In this document: positions 38,101 to 50,804 of the stretch, one piece after another
Layout of the letters: every line of letters starts with the position of its first letter
How positions within the stretch are numbered: position 1 is the first letter of the stretch
Origin: Lucifuga dentata
Lineage: Eukaryota; Chordata; Actinopteri; Ophidiiformes; Bythitidae
Assembly: GCA_014773175.1 (NCBI GenBank)
Contig: VXCM01000460.1
Coordinates: forward strand, 261,170-325,169
Direction: 5' to 3'
DNA: 64,000 nt
The notes under the pieces: generated by a model
Database searches by the model: none
What the model saw: the letters and a program-made list of their open reading frames with translations, nothing else
What the model was told of the DNA's origin: nothing
Position numbers and translations under genes: made by a program

Positions 38101-41100
38101 GACTTTTGCTCTGAAGCAGTTAAGCTATGCACATCAGCACATGTTGTGCGACTGTTTGGGCTGATTTCCAGAACCTCTGTGCTCCCTCAGTCAGTAAGGC
38201 CATACGTTATGTCAGCCACTTTATGTATTTATTTGGCTGGGATGAGTTTTGATTTCAGAAACAAGCTCGTAGCGAGGTTAGTTGATCATAAAATGCGCTG
38301 TCTAAAAAAAACCTGCGTATTCCATAACGTCGTTGTAAAGAAGTGATTTAACACTTACAGCTGCTTGTTAGTACAGGATGGCTAGATGACCTGCAAACAA
38401 AGAAACGGTTGGAATTGTAAGACTGGTGAAGAAAGGAAGAGGTTCTGTATTTTCAACTGAGCAATCAATCAATTTAAAAGACAATACCAGTGATTTTGCA
38501 AGTTTGAGCCCAATCTATACAACCGGCATACACACTTGCTTGACAACCATTTCCCAATACATACAACTGGAGCATTAAATTGTTGGTAAGTTGGTAAATT
38601 GTTTTCCTACCTTCCAGCCTGCTGTGGGTTTCATGTGAGTCCAGTACGCTACAAAAATCAACTTGTAGGGACTTCAAACGTGCTTTAGGGGATTTAGCAA
38701 AATAGCAGGAAAACTAAAATACGATTTTATGGTGTTGGAAAATGGTTGTTAGCTATGCAATGTGTAAGAAACTAGTATTTATTGGTTTTAACATATAAAA
38801 TCCCTGGGATTGTTCTTTAACCAGTGAGCTATATTGCACCTGCTCCCAATGCTGATGGTGTCGCCCTCCAGGTTGCCTCCTCTCCCAGCTGCTTGGGCTT
38901 TCTTGCCAAGTTCTAGCATCTCCTTAATATTCAGCTCCACGTTCATCACTGAAATATAACCGTCTGCAAACGCCAAGATTATATTTCAGAATCATAACCT
39001 GAGTTACCAACAGACCGTTTCATTTATCGATTTCACTAAAAATTTGAAAAATTGTCTACACTAACAGACCACATTAAGATTAATCGCTATTACTAAACTC
39101 ACACTTATGGTGTGCGTCTCGAGCCAGCCATTTGCCTTTGGGGCAGTTGGTGGTGCGGATAATGCTGACGGTGTCTCCGCTCCTCACAGGCAGGTCGTTC
39201 TTGCGGACTTTGCTCGCCACCGTCACCTTGGCGTGGTACATGGGCTCTTCTTCTCCAGTCACCTGGAGAGTCAAATCTTGCCCTTGAGCCGTGAGAGGCC
39301 GTGCTTTACGGCAAGCTCCACAGAGCTAAGCAGAGCAGCAGAGTGCTTACGTTTCTGTCTGCTTTTTAACCGTCTGGAGACTAAAACCAATCTTGCAATT
39401 TCACTTTTTAATTAATTTGGCTTTTATTTGCTACCTAAAAAAGCTGCATTGTAAAAAAATAAATAAATTCTAAGAATTTCTTGGAAAAATAAGCCCTTTG
39501 AAATTCAAAAAATTATTAATGAGAAAGTATTGCAATTTACATACTTTGAACTTCTTTCTCATTTCATTTTCCTTCTTCTCTCTTTCCTTTTGTTCCTTTT
39601 TCTCCCTCTCCATCCGTTGCTTCGTCCTCTTTTTCTGTTCTTTATAATCAGCAAGGCCTGGGCTTTGGCGTTCCTTACTGAAAGCAAAAAAATCTTAAGA
39701 TGAGATGTATCACTTGAATTATAAACTGTGGAAGTGTGTGCTAGAGTAAAAGTATTGAAAAATTAACAACAAAAATCAATAGTCAATATCAAAAGAAGGT
39801 AAAGGTATATGACGGTGTGTTTTTACCAACAGCAGGGACAGCAGGGAAATGTCTAGCTTACCTGTGGACATGATTATTGGCTGAAAGAGGATGTTCTCCT
39901 GATAAACCGCCCCTGCAATGTGTTTACCAAGCAAATTATTATCAAATGATGCCTACCATCTGGCAAAAATCTGTGTCGATGATAAAACACAGGACTTCTA
40001 TCTTTGAAAACTGACATACCATGGATTCCGAGGCCACATGTTAAGACGTGCTTCCTCTTTCTAGAAATAAACACATACGCCTTTAAAATGAACTGCAGAT
40101 GATTGTTAACCACAGTGAAGATTTGACCATAAACAAAACCCAATATTTTGTTGAAGGGAGAATTAAAAAAAATCAGTTACCACAGGATAGTTGTCAGCAT
40201 ATGGATCTGTAAGAAATGGTTAACAAGGAGAGTTAAAGGAGTGTATGGCCTCTTATTTTGAAAGAAAAGGCGATATTAAAACTTACTTTTTAATCCATCT
40301 TTACTTTTCCATGAGTTGTGGTTTACGATGATTTTTGTCACGTTCTCAACATCTTCATAAACATTATCACATGTTTCATAGTAGCTGTTCTGTTGATAAA
40401 CACTGGAAGGGAGCAGAACAGTTCATCTGTCAAAATAGGGCCTCTCACGGTTGGAACAAATTGAGAACTGCATGCATAATAATTAATCAAATTGTCTCAC
40501 CTTGGATGTGCTTGAATCCCATCATTCAATGCCGCATAGCCACCTAAGTTTACTTCCTCTGTGACAGGATGGGACTCAGCAGGATCCAGATCGGTTTCTT
40601 CAGCCTGAGGGTGAGGAGGATGAGCTCCAAGCTTTTCCTCACTCTGAAACAAAGGCTCTGGGAGCTCTGATAGGTTTGGTGGATCAGGGAAACCAGTTGG
40701 ATCTAGCGATATTAAGTTTAGACTACTGAGGTTCACATCGTGCACCTCAGAACACATGGATGCTGACAAATTGGGTGGGGGATCTTCAAAATCGGAGATC
40801 CCGAAGTCAACCGGCGCAGGGAAGTCAAAGCTGACTAAATCTAACACTTCCAGTTCTAATGAAGCAACATCAATAGTTTCACCCTCTGCTGCTCCCATTT
40901 CTGAATTCTCAAAGTCTGGAAATTCCGGAGCATCCAGACCAGAGTTACAAATGGATGGACGCTCAGTCTCTGGCTCTTCGACTGATGCCTGACTCAGACC
41001 TGATGACACCGCTACAAAAAGAGAGCTAAATCAGCACTTGGACAGATGTTCAACCCACACATAACTATACCACAAGTATAGTATAATGCAAACTACAGCA

Positions 41101-44100
41101 TGGATAATACAGAGTCACTGATGTCCAAGTAAAATAAATATAAAACTTGTCTGTTTGGAGAAAAAATATTCTTCAGTCTGTGGTTACAAAGGGGGTAAAC
41201 CAAAAGTGCTATAAAGCAAACTAGGCGAAAGGGAAAAGAAAATGAGGCAAAAATTTAAAGCGAGTTAGCACACCGTGGGCTGTGGTGAGATGGTAACAGC
41301 TGAGATCTACAAGTGGAGGTCTGGGGGGCTTTACAGAACCCTGTGACCCCCAGTCAGGTAGAAGCTTCTTTGGAGGAGCAGAAGGTTGAAATGTTTCAGC
41401 AGTCTTGACAGAACTAAGTTCAACTTTAGCCTTGCAAAACTTCTTATCCAGTGCAGACTCTAGCCATTGAGAAAACAACAGAAGTAAAAATACACCATCA
41501 AAATATGAGATTCTGCTGTGACCAAAAAAAATGTGGGATTTTTTTGAGAAAATAAGCCATTTACTCCTCTGGATATTACTTACTGCGTGCAGAGCTGCTG
41601 GTTTTGAAGAAGGGCCGGGCAGAAATGCAAGCCAGGTGTGGCAGACATACAGGTGGGAATATCAGAATATCAGGTTCAAAACTCTCCTTTGGTGGCGAAG
41701 GAAGTGGCTTGTCTGAGGAAGCGCAGGAAGGGGAATGTAAACTCTTTGGTTTGGTGGAGATCAAAAACTGCCGGCACGATAACTTCTTCTTAGCTTTCTC
41801 CAAAGTGCTAATAAATCGGTTCTCAGAGTCGCCGCTTGGAGGGGTGATGGGGATACCTGGGCTGGAGGGGGAATTCTCAGCAGTTGAATGTTTACCGTGA
41901 AGAGAAACCCCATCTTGTGTTCTCTGTCGTTCCATAGAGGACAAGTCCCCAGAAGCACTTGCAGGTCTGGTGGTTAAATCTGCATACGTGGGGTCCTCTC
42001 CATTTTCCGCACTAAACTTTGACACTTTATTTGACTTAAAGGGAAGCAAACCCTTCTTTTTGATTTTAGTTTGTGGCAGGACTTCTCTTAGACACTCCAA
42101 TTCTGCTTTGTGCTCTTTTTTGGGTGGTAATTCTGCCTTACACTCATTCGCAGGTAGGACAGGAAGTACCAAAGGCATGCGTCGGCCTCTGATGGGCTGC
42201 TTTGTTGTGCCGTCTCCATGACCAAGCTGAAACAAGGGGGGCGTTTGTTGCTGTTGTGCTTGAAAGGAAATTGGACGCTTACCCCCAGATGCCCACAACC
42301 CATCTCGAAAGATGATCCGGGGAACTGCCGGTGTCTTATTTTCTACGGCAATGTTAATACTGCTAACCACAGTGCTGCAGTGGCCTCCAGGAGGAAGGTG
42401 TTTGGGCTTCTCAGCAACAGTTGGCCGACTGGTCTTAGCTTGAGCCAGCATGGCCTCCTCCTGAAACTTGGCCCTCAGAGCTTTGAAGTTGACTGATCCC
42501 TGATTGAATAAATTAAAAAAAAAAATTAGTCACTAACCAGCGGTTACATGGTGCAACTGTCGCAGGAAAATGAAAATGTACAACTTTAGCTGATTAATTT
42601 GATAAGGCACAAACTAAAGTTGAGATAGCATAAATAAGACACTTTAGTATTAGAAAATGCTGATTACTGAGAAAAGCCACACTTGTATGGTTGCTATTTG
42701 GATGGTCAATAACTATCCATCTATCCATTTTCTAAACCCGTTTGTCCTGTTGAGGGTCACGGGGGGGCTGGAGCCTATCCCAGCGGTCATAGGGCAAGAG
42801 GTGGGTACACCCTGGACAGATCGCCAGTCTATCGCAGGGCTGACACAGAGACAGACAAACACATTCACGCTCTCATTCACACCTACGGGCAATTTAGAGT
42901 TCCCAATTCACCTGACATGCATGTCTTTGGAGGTGGGAGGAAGCCAGAGTTTTCAGAACACATTACAGTGTGATATTCAGAACATTCTGGGTAAACTGCT
43001 TCCAATGTAAAGGGGGAAAAGATGTCAGTGTATGGTGTAAAGCCTAAATTCAGCACATACTGTCTTATTAAGACAGCTATAATATTGAAACTTATAATAT
43101 CCAGAATACCTGGTGTTTAACTTAATGAAGGACGACTCTTATTGGGTTAGGATATATAAAAGAATAAAGTTAATTTGATGTTTTATTGTTCTTTACCCGG
43201 AGGATTATCACAGTGATACTGGCAAATACTCAAAGACATAAAGTACAGTGCTTAATTTGTACCGTAACGCTCCGGAACTGAGTTCCGGCACTTATTTCTG
43301 ATGGCTCTGTGCGTTCCGGGAGAGATTATTTCAGAAGCTAGCGTTCCGGAACTATATTAAGTAATTTAGTTGTAATTTTATATCGCTTTTGGACATAATT
43401 GTATGAATTAAACAATAAAATAATTAAACTGTGTACGACAAATTCTTGACAAAATCGCGAAAGCAAATGATCGAAGCTAACACACCAACCCGGAAATGTG
43501 GATAAAACTGGATGAAAACGAGCCTTTCTAAAAGCTGACTTGAGGAATGATCACACTGTGAAATGTTTCTCCATANTTTTTTTTTTTTTTTTTAATTTTA
43601 TTTGCTTAAATGTAGTTATGGTGTGTCTATCAGGGACATATACGCTGCAAGCCGGCTACAAGGCTCTCGTTTCGGCTTGCCACGCCTACCGTAATAACTG
43701 TTGCAGGAGCACTGACTTAGTGCTTACTTAGTGCCACCGGCCCTCGGCCGACAAAAAAGAAAAAAAAAGTCCCGGTAAAAATTAGCATCCCAATTCGGTC
43801 GTAGTTCGGCACTTCTTTTTGCCCAAATTAAGCACTGATAAAGTACTCTGTTTATTATGTAAAATTTGTGTAACAACTGTCATTTTTTTAGTTTCTTCAT
43901 TGCGTGTTTATTTTAACTTTTGCTTTGTCAATGTAACAATGTATGTGGTATCTTATAAGCCCAAGTGGGCTCGACACAAAAATAAAAAAAAAAATCAATC
44001 AATCCTGATTATAAATTAAACATGGGAGTAATTTAGCTAGTACTGCATGGCAACAAGGTTACTGTGTTTAGCTGTCTCGTAGCCCACATGCTAGTTACTG

Positions 44101-44130
44101 AATAAAATCTTTAAAAGTTACCTCTTCCAT
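35112..44130 (-). CDS. fyb2: FYN-binding protein 2 (ADAP family adaptor)
   Basis: Adaptor of T-cell-receptor signalling, related to FYB1. Minus-strand exons: 44122-44130, 41584-42499, 41274-41459, 40501-41011, 40287-40402, 40181-40206, 40020-40060, 39862-39912, 39545-39677, 39103-39262, 38840-38963, 38359-38390, 37882-37945, 37626-37658, 35769-35867, 35642-35655, 35341-35374, 35112-35181. They total 2619 nt (872 codons; human about 728) and every phase agrees. Evidence: N-terminal NFKALRAKFQ as in human FYB2; the FYB-type motif PPRPPLVDL; a Tyr motif VYEDVENV; a charged coiled coil ending RKKFK at about 630-663; then a helically extended SH3 domain (about 664-735, with GKWLARDAHHKYGYI across the exon 10/11 junction). 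Exons 12-18 have weaker individual support. The donors of exons 3 (GTGTGC) and 11 (GTGCAA) are weak. Confidence 0.88.
35642..35655 (-). CDS. fyb2: Predicted 14-nt microexon of fyb2
   Basis: Flanked by CACCCAAG on the acceptor side and GTAAGT on the donor side. It restores the frame between exon 15 (ends phase 2) and exon 17 (starts phase 1), adding AEPP-type residues. Skipping it would break the C-terminal frame. It rests on splice signals and phase only. Confidence 0.5.
36001..36814. mobile_element. TTAA-bounded MITE, family A (copy 3), with nested insertion
   Basis: TTAA at 36001-36004 and 36811-36814 with the family's inverted ends. About 210 bp (roughly 36030-36240) interrupt the left arm, ending in AATAAAGTTGATTGAATTGAA, which looks like a retroposon tail. 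It lies in fyb2 intron 14. Confidence 0.75.
38474..38820. mobile_element. TTAA-bounded MITE, family A (copy 4, internally deleted)
   Basis: TTAA at 38474-38477 and 38817-38820. At about 347 bp it lacks the central part present in the other copies. Its right end stops only about 14-20 bp from the donor of fyb2 exon 11. Confidence 0.7.
42710..42955 (+). mobile_element. Common teleost interspersed repeat
   Basis: Has the familiar block order of a very abundant fish repeat: ATCCATTTTCTAAACC, GGAGCCTATCCCAGC, TACACCCTGGACAGATCGCC, CATGCATGTCTTTGGA. It lies in fyb2 intron 1. Class not assigned. Confidence 0.7.
43238..43845. mobile_element. Non-autonomous hAT element with perfect 8-bp TSD
   Basis: The element 43246-43837 begins CAGTGCTTAATTTG and ends CAAATTAAGCACTG, a perfect 14-bp inverted repeat of the hAT CAGNG type. 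ATAAAGTA lies immediately outside both ends (43238-43245 and 43838-43845), the 8-bp target duplication expected for hAT. The interior has no transposase frame. It lies in fyb2 intron 1. Confidence 0.9.
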
Positions 44131-45339
44131 TGTAGCTCGTTTTGTTCATCACTGGAATTGCGGCTCTTTTGCGCATTTATAAAGTGGGTTTAACCTTAAT
44201 TCCTTTCGTAAAATTGCCCTTAAGGTCGACTTCCGCTAATACAAACAATTCAAATAGATGCTGCGAGACGCACCTGCGTGCTGCTCGTGATCTGCTACGT
44301 GCGCGTTCACGTTTGCCGATCGACCAAAAGCAGGTCATATATATATATATATATTGATTACCGGTATTATAACGTAAGATACATTTCTTCTTCTCTGTGT
44401 TTATGTACGTAAGATGCATTTCTTTGAGGATTCTGCGTCCAATAAAACGTAGTGGAAAAGTTTTGTTTGGATCGTGATTATTCTTGTAATATCACTGGAT
44501 AAGAAAACTAAACTATTTGTCATATTTTCTGCCGTTTTATAGGTTAAATTAATTTAAAAATACCATAATGAGAAATGGACTGGCTCAAAGCCAATGTTTG
44601 AACAGTTTTGACACGAACTGACTGATGCGCTGTTACTCAATCAGATCATTTTCAAATCTTCAACTCCAAATTTACTAGTCCAGCCAAAATTTCATGAAGA
44701 AGTAAGGGGACAAATGTATTACTATAATTCTTATTTGGTTAAAACTATGTGATTGAAATTTAAACGTGATTTGATTTTTTTTAGAGCATGTTTAAAAGTA
44801 ATATAATGGGCTAAAAAATTTGTCTGTTCTACTTTGCCTGCATTTGCAGTAGCTTTTATTATGAATTCTCTTTATGTTAACATAGAGGTCTTAATAAACT
44901 TGTGGCTTCTTGTCTCTTCCTGCACACATAATTGTTTAAAAAAAAAAAAAATCACATTTTACTTATTTATTTTTAATTGATTTGCACACCTGTTGTCTAT
45001 ATGTATTATACATTAATAATAATAATAATAATAATAAATAGAACAGTTTACTGACTGTTATGACTTTCGATGTGTTTGTTTGTGAGTGTGCATATATATT
45101 GTACGACAGTTGTTCTGACTGGATTAGTGTTTGTGGGGTGGGGGGTNAAAAAAAAAAAAAAAAAAAGAAAAGAAAAAAGAAAAAGACAAACTTTCCCAAT
45201 TGTTGTAAGAGCATGTTTACTCTTGATCAATCATTCACTACGGTTTATCGGACTGTATTGGTAGAAATCTCCACAGAATGAGAACAACTATTTTCTAATG
45301 TGGCATTTTCATCTTTAGGACTCGTTACTCATCTTCAAT
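44131..45339. promoter_or_regulatory. Head-to-head region between fyb2 and c8a
   Basis: The fyb2 (minus) and c8a (plus) start codons are 1.2 kb apart and point away from each other, so this interval must hold both 5' UTRs and promoters. Contents include a (TA)n run near 44338, a (TAA)n run near 45017 and a poly-A join with N at 45147. No clear TATA box or liver-factor site was assigned. Confidence 0.4.
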
Positions 45340-48300
45340 ATGGATGTATTAATTCATTTGCTCTCGGCCTTATGCACATTGTATCTGTTTATTGACTCTA
45401 GCACAAATGTTAATGCATCCAAGAACCTGTGGACAACTGCTAAAGACAGGTGCAGTATTCCTCATTTCCTCATATTACCTTTAACAGTGATTTCGTATGC
45501 TTCATGTATGATATCAGAACTAAAACTAAGATGATATGGATATCTGTTTACTAGTGGAGCTGCTACCAGGAGAGCCAGAGCTGTAAACAGACCAGTACCC
45601 ATCAACTGTAAATTGGGGAGCTGGTCATCCTGGACTCCGTGTAACTCCTGCACAGAAAAAAAGGTAATCCTCTGATTCTTTAAAACAACTGGCATGAATT
45701 AGTAATTTATTGATACTGAATAGAAATCTTGGATGGCTACAATTACAATACAACTTTACTTATCTCCTCTTGTGATTTGTTTGGAGCAGCACAACATGGA
45801 CAATAAACAAAGGTAGGACATAGAGATAGGAACAGTTAAAAAGAGTTTAAAAACAAGAAGTTGTACAGGATACAGATGATACAGAAAAACTCTCTCTCCA
45901 AAACCATATATTTTTCAGATATCCCAAAGTAACAGCATTGATATGTAATCAGATGATCACTGAGGCCAAAGGGGGCAGTTACTGACCAAGATCAGCATTC
46001 CTGCTTCAAGATGTTTGATAAAAACTGATGTTTCTAGCCAAAATAGACAACTCATTTATGATATGGGGAATGTTTGATAGCACTGCGTATCTTATCTTAC
46101 TCTTGAGAACACACACACCCACCTATATCATTAACTTAACATTCATTACACTCATAAGTAACATTTTTCCATGCAGTGATGTGTGACCTACTTCTAGAAG
46201 CTTTCTTTAACAATATCTCCAGGATGATATAAGATGGATGCATTCATTTTTGTGATTTTACCTCTGAACTTTTGACCTTTTTTTTCCCCCCTCAGTTCCG
46301 TTTTCGATATTTGGAGAAGCCCTCGCAGTTTAGTGGGACAGAGTGTATTGAGACTCTGTGGGAGAAGCTTGCATGTCCAACAGCTTCCACACAGTGTCTG
46401 GAGCCAGATTACTGTGGAGAGAGCTTCACCTGCACAGAAACAGGCAAGTCCTATAATACCACATACTCTCCTTAGGCTGGGTATTTTCCCTTTTGGCGTG
46501 TGCCTAAGCATGTGTGTTTGTGTGTGTGTGAAGTTTTATACATGTGAATTTATTTGTGTGAGACTGTCTCTCTGCCTTTTCAGGCCGCTGCATCAGTCAG
46601 GGCCTTCGCTGCAATGGAGTGTCAGACTGTGAGGATTATTCTGATGAGGAAGGCTGTGAAACCGTCACCCACAGAAGTGACAAGTGTTCCACCCTCATAC
46701 CGATCCCTGGTGCTGAGCGTGGAACTCAGGGGTAAATGTTTCACCACTATCACTTCAAATGACTGACTTTATGGCCTGCACGTATACCAGCAAAATGAAA
46801 GCGATGCTTAGCTATTATGCGAGGCCGTGCATTGTGAGTACAGCTTGAGTAATCAGTGCAGCAAATAAGCACATTCATCATCAACACATCCACATCAGAC
46901 AAAGCAACAGAGAGCCAATTAAATTGTTTTACTCAGAACGAGGAAAATTAGCATTACAGATGGGAAATCACTATGCATAGATTGACAAATTGCTTTGTAG
47001 CCTTACACAGGCCTCAGAGTAATGTTGATATACAGTACATATAATATCAATAGGCACTCCACTTCATCATTATTTACTTGGCTTGAGATATGCCTCATTT
47101 AATCTGTATACTCCAACTTCAAGACTAATTTAAACTGTTTTACTTTGCTTAGCTACAACATCTTGACTGGAGAATTTATGGATCACGTTCTTGACCCAAA
47201 ATACTTTGGAGGAGAGTGTGAATACATCTATAATGGTGACTGGAGGAAATTTACTTATGACTCATTCTGTGAGAACTTGCACTACAACGAAGATGACAAA
47301 AACTACCGAAAACCATACAACTACCACACCTACCGTTTTGTGGTAATGTAAAAATCACACTCTGTTTCTTTACGCAATTTAAAATAGTTAATAGGCTGTT
47401 GGAACTACGACATTTTGACAGAAACTTTAATCTGTTACAGGCTCAGGCATCTTCGGAGGGCTCTCATGAATACTATGAGGATATGGTGAAGCTGCTGAAT
47501 GCCAGGAGAACTGAGAGATCTTCCAACGGTGGTTTCACAGTCGGGATCTATTATGTGCAAGGGGGACTGAGTCAAAGTAGAGAATCCTCGTTTCTCAGCA
47601 ACTTGACCCAACATAAAAGCCGGGTAACGTGTGTTTTTCTGTAGATACCCACAAGCCATCATGCTGCTCAATCATCAGTTTTTTTGGTGGTTTAAATATT
47701 ATTAAACAATGTTGAGAAATTATGATATTATGACAATAAGTCACAGTTTTAAGGACTTTTGTTCAAATGAACCATAAACAGGTACAATTTTATGAGCATA
47801 TAATAGTAGCTCCATATATCACCTTTCAGAGGTGAAAGCACACACACAGATCTTCAGGACAAAGTTGGCAATTCTCACTTTCACCAATTTATTTTGGCCA
47901 TGTCAAACAAACTTAAATTACCATGTGACCCTCAAAAGGGTCAATATGTCAAAAGATGTACAGAGGACCTCAGGGGACCTCAGGAAGTTAATTACCATGT
48001 GACCCTTTTGAGTCAATCACCTGCCAACTCCTATATATAAGTGATATGACTTCCTGTTTCTTTCATGCCCTGATGAAGGCCACCAGGCTGAAACATTAGC
48101 ATGTTTGTTTGACATTGTTTGACATGGCCAAAATAAATTGGTGAAATTGAGAATTGTCAACTTTGTCCTGAAGATCTGTGTGTGCTACCTTTTCACCTCT
48201 GAGTGTTTGACATTGGAACTTGATGAACCTTGGTTTAGCACCACAAACAGCTGCTGGGAAGGCACATCCTCTCACCCACCTAATGTATAATAATAGCATT

Positions 48301-50594
48301 TTTACTACTACTATTTGTGAAAAACATCAGTAGACACTCTATATTGCCCTAAAATGTGCCACATTTCGGTTCTCAGGATCTGGGGTTTATTAGGCTTTTC
48401 TCCAAAGTGCAAACAGCACAGTTTAAGATGAGAAGTGATAAACTGATGCTTCATGAAGATTTCTACGTGTCTCTCATGGAGCTCCCAGAGCAGTACAATT
48501 TTGGGATGTATTCCCGTTTCTTCAACAATTTTGGCACCCACTATGTCACTGAAGGAACTATGGGAGGGACCCTGGAATACATTGTGGTCGTCAACAAAAC
48601 AACCATGGCTAAATCTAGTAATGTAGCCTTTTTATTTTTTTCATATCAATGCACACTGTCTTTATTTTTTTCTTTTTGTTTGGTGGTGAATAATGTCTTC
48701 TTGTTTTTGCTAACCTTCACAGATCTTGAGGGTAAAGAAGTTGGTAAATGCTTGGGTGGCTCCATTGGTTTAGCAAATCCGATGGGCAGTTATGTTACTG
48801 CAGATCTCACACTGAGTGGGCAAAAATGTAAAAAAAGTGGACAGTATTCTCAAGGTGAGACATGGGAAACGTATGGGCAGAAACTAAAACTGAATGTTAA
48901 AATATAAAAATAAAAAAAAAACTAATTTCTAATGACGGTAACATGAATACTAGTTTATGAACAGAAGTCACTGCAATTTCCCTTCAACTCACTGATATAG
49001 ATAGCAAGCGTTATTGTAGTAAATTGCTATTTGAACTGTTATATTGAGTGTGAGGTTTTTTTTTTTTTTTTAAANTTTTTTTTTTTTTTTTAAATATAGG
49101 CAGTGACTCGAGTTCAGTTTCTATTGATGACATCATCACTCTGGTGAATGGAGGAATCACAGAAAGTGGCAGTGGACTGTTGGCTATCAGGAACCCTGAA
49201 ACCTACAGGCGCTGGGGTGCAACACTCAAATACAACCCAATACTTATTGATTATGAGGTGACATTTTTAAATGATTTAATATGAAAAACGATGTGATTGT
49301 GCCCAGATTGATAGTTAAAATACCAGTCATGATGATCTAATACCTCTCTTGTCTGCAGTTCTTCCTTTGTTGCTCATACCAGTGTTTGATATATTGACTT
49401 TCCTTTTCCTCCTACCCTTGACTCTCTATCTTTCTGTCTCTGTCCATTCTCCCATCTGAGCAGACCATGCCGATCTATGAGCTAGTGCGTGTCAGCACGG
49501 CTGCTGACCATGTAGGAGCAAGACTGGCCAACATGCAGAGGGCCTGGGATGAGTATCTGCAGCAGTTTGACTCCTGTCGATGCGCCCCGTGCAGACACAA
49601 TGGGATCCCTGTCCTCATGGGTACCTCCTGCAGCTGCATTTGCAAGTCAGGATACCTGGGACAGGCCTGTGAAGAGACTCTCAGAAGAGGTGATATGTTT
49701 TTCTGAGACCTTTTTGTCACAAATGAATATGCAGTTGTGGTAAACATTTGCAAATCATTAAATTAAATAAAGGTAGTAATACCATGATAGATAAATCCAT
49801 TAAACTTCATTAAAAGCCTTGCATCCAACTGAAGAATGAAAAGATAAAATTGCCTTTATAAAATTATAGTTTTTAGTGTTTTATATCATTTATTAATTCA
49901 CCTGTAAGGAATATTTTGATATTAGGTGGTCTGCTGCATCATATTTTATCATAACTGTATCATACTGTATATTAGGTATGTAAAACATTTTATTATAACT
50001 GTATCATATATTAGGCATGTAAAACTTATTCTGTGAATAAGATACAAAATGTACCTTTATTTCCCACTGAGATGTTGAAAAGTAAGACTGAAAAGTCTCC
50101 AAAAATGGAAATAAATAGTCAGTACATTGACATCCTGCTTAAGTACTGTGCAGTAGTATCACAATACTGTTGTATGGTACTTTATAAATGTCCAGCTCTG
50201 TTAAAGTTGTTTGTTTTGCAGTTTTCCAACTCACTTCAACTTTGATAAGTGTTTGAGTTTTGACTTTTGTTCTTGGTAATACACCTACTGACAAGAAGTG
50301 CGTGTTTTCTTCAAAGGATGTGATGGAGTGTTTACAATATACAGAATTTTACTAAATGCCAAATCATATCCTTTGATTATTTCAAACAAAACAGGAAATG
50401 TTTGCTTTAATTAGTCTTAAAATCATCTTTTTTAACTCACAGATGCCAGGACTGATGGGTCATGGTCCTGCTGGGGAGCTTGGTCATCCTGTACATCAGG
50501 GAGGAAGACTAGGACGAGGGCCTGTAATAATCCCCCACCAGATGGAGGTGGAGCAGCTTGTCTGGGCTCCTCCTCGCAGACTCAGCGCTGCTAA
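45340..50594 (+). CDS. c8a: Complement component C8 alpha chain
   Basis: MACPF subunit of complement C8; it inserts into the target membrane during assembly of the membrane attack complex. Exons: 45340-45449, 45555-45663, 46296-46443, 46584-46731, 47153-47342, 47441-47623, 48377-48617, 48723-48854, 49100-49257, 49464-49689, 50443-50594; 1797 nt, 598 codons (human 584). Order: hydrophobic signal peptide (1 to about 26), TSP1 (about 52-108, GSWSSWTPC), LDL-receptor class A (about 111-147, CEDYSDEEGC), MACPF (about 149-500, with NFGTHY at 347-352), EGF-like (about 511-542), TSP1 (about 552-598, [12 protein letters not shown]). Cys211 (YDSFCE) aligns with the human cysteine that links to C8 gamma, which favours C8A over C8B. 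Intron 3 uses a GC donor. Convergent with c8b. Confidence 0.95.
47826..48202. mobile_element. Foldback element in c8a intron 6
   Basis: The left 90 bp or so (starting TCAGAGGTGAAA) are the reverse complement of the right end (ending TTTCACCTCTGA), sharing AGATCTTCAGGACAAAGTTG and CCAATTTATTTTGGCCATGT. The centre contains CTGATGAAGGCCACCAGGCT, a motif familiar from vertebrate repeats. Confidence 0.75.
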
Positions 50595-50798
50595 TGCGAC
50601 ATTTCTCTTGGACTCCAGAGAAAAGATTGGTCAGCCTAACCAAATCCTTTTATGAAGAACTTGCAAAACTGTTTCACTTCACTCTTAGCTGTTCAGAGTC
50701 TTTAAACCAATAAAAACCTGCTCTGCCATTGCTCCACTGAACATGTTGGGCTCTGCTATATAAGGCTTCACTGCATGACTTCCTGTATAACCAGATGG

Positions 50799-50804
50799 AA
50801 TAAA
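50799..50804 (+). other. c8a: Polyadenylation signal of c8a
   Basis: AATAAA about 205 bp past the c8a stop, followed within about 20 bp by a TGTG-rich stretch as expected downstream of a cleavage site. Confidence 0.65.

Noticed and set aside
40756..40992. A 78-codon plus-strand Ser-rich frame
   Set aside because: It is antisense to fyb2 exon 4, which has splice sites and phase support.
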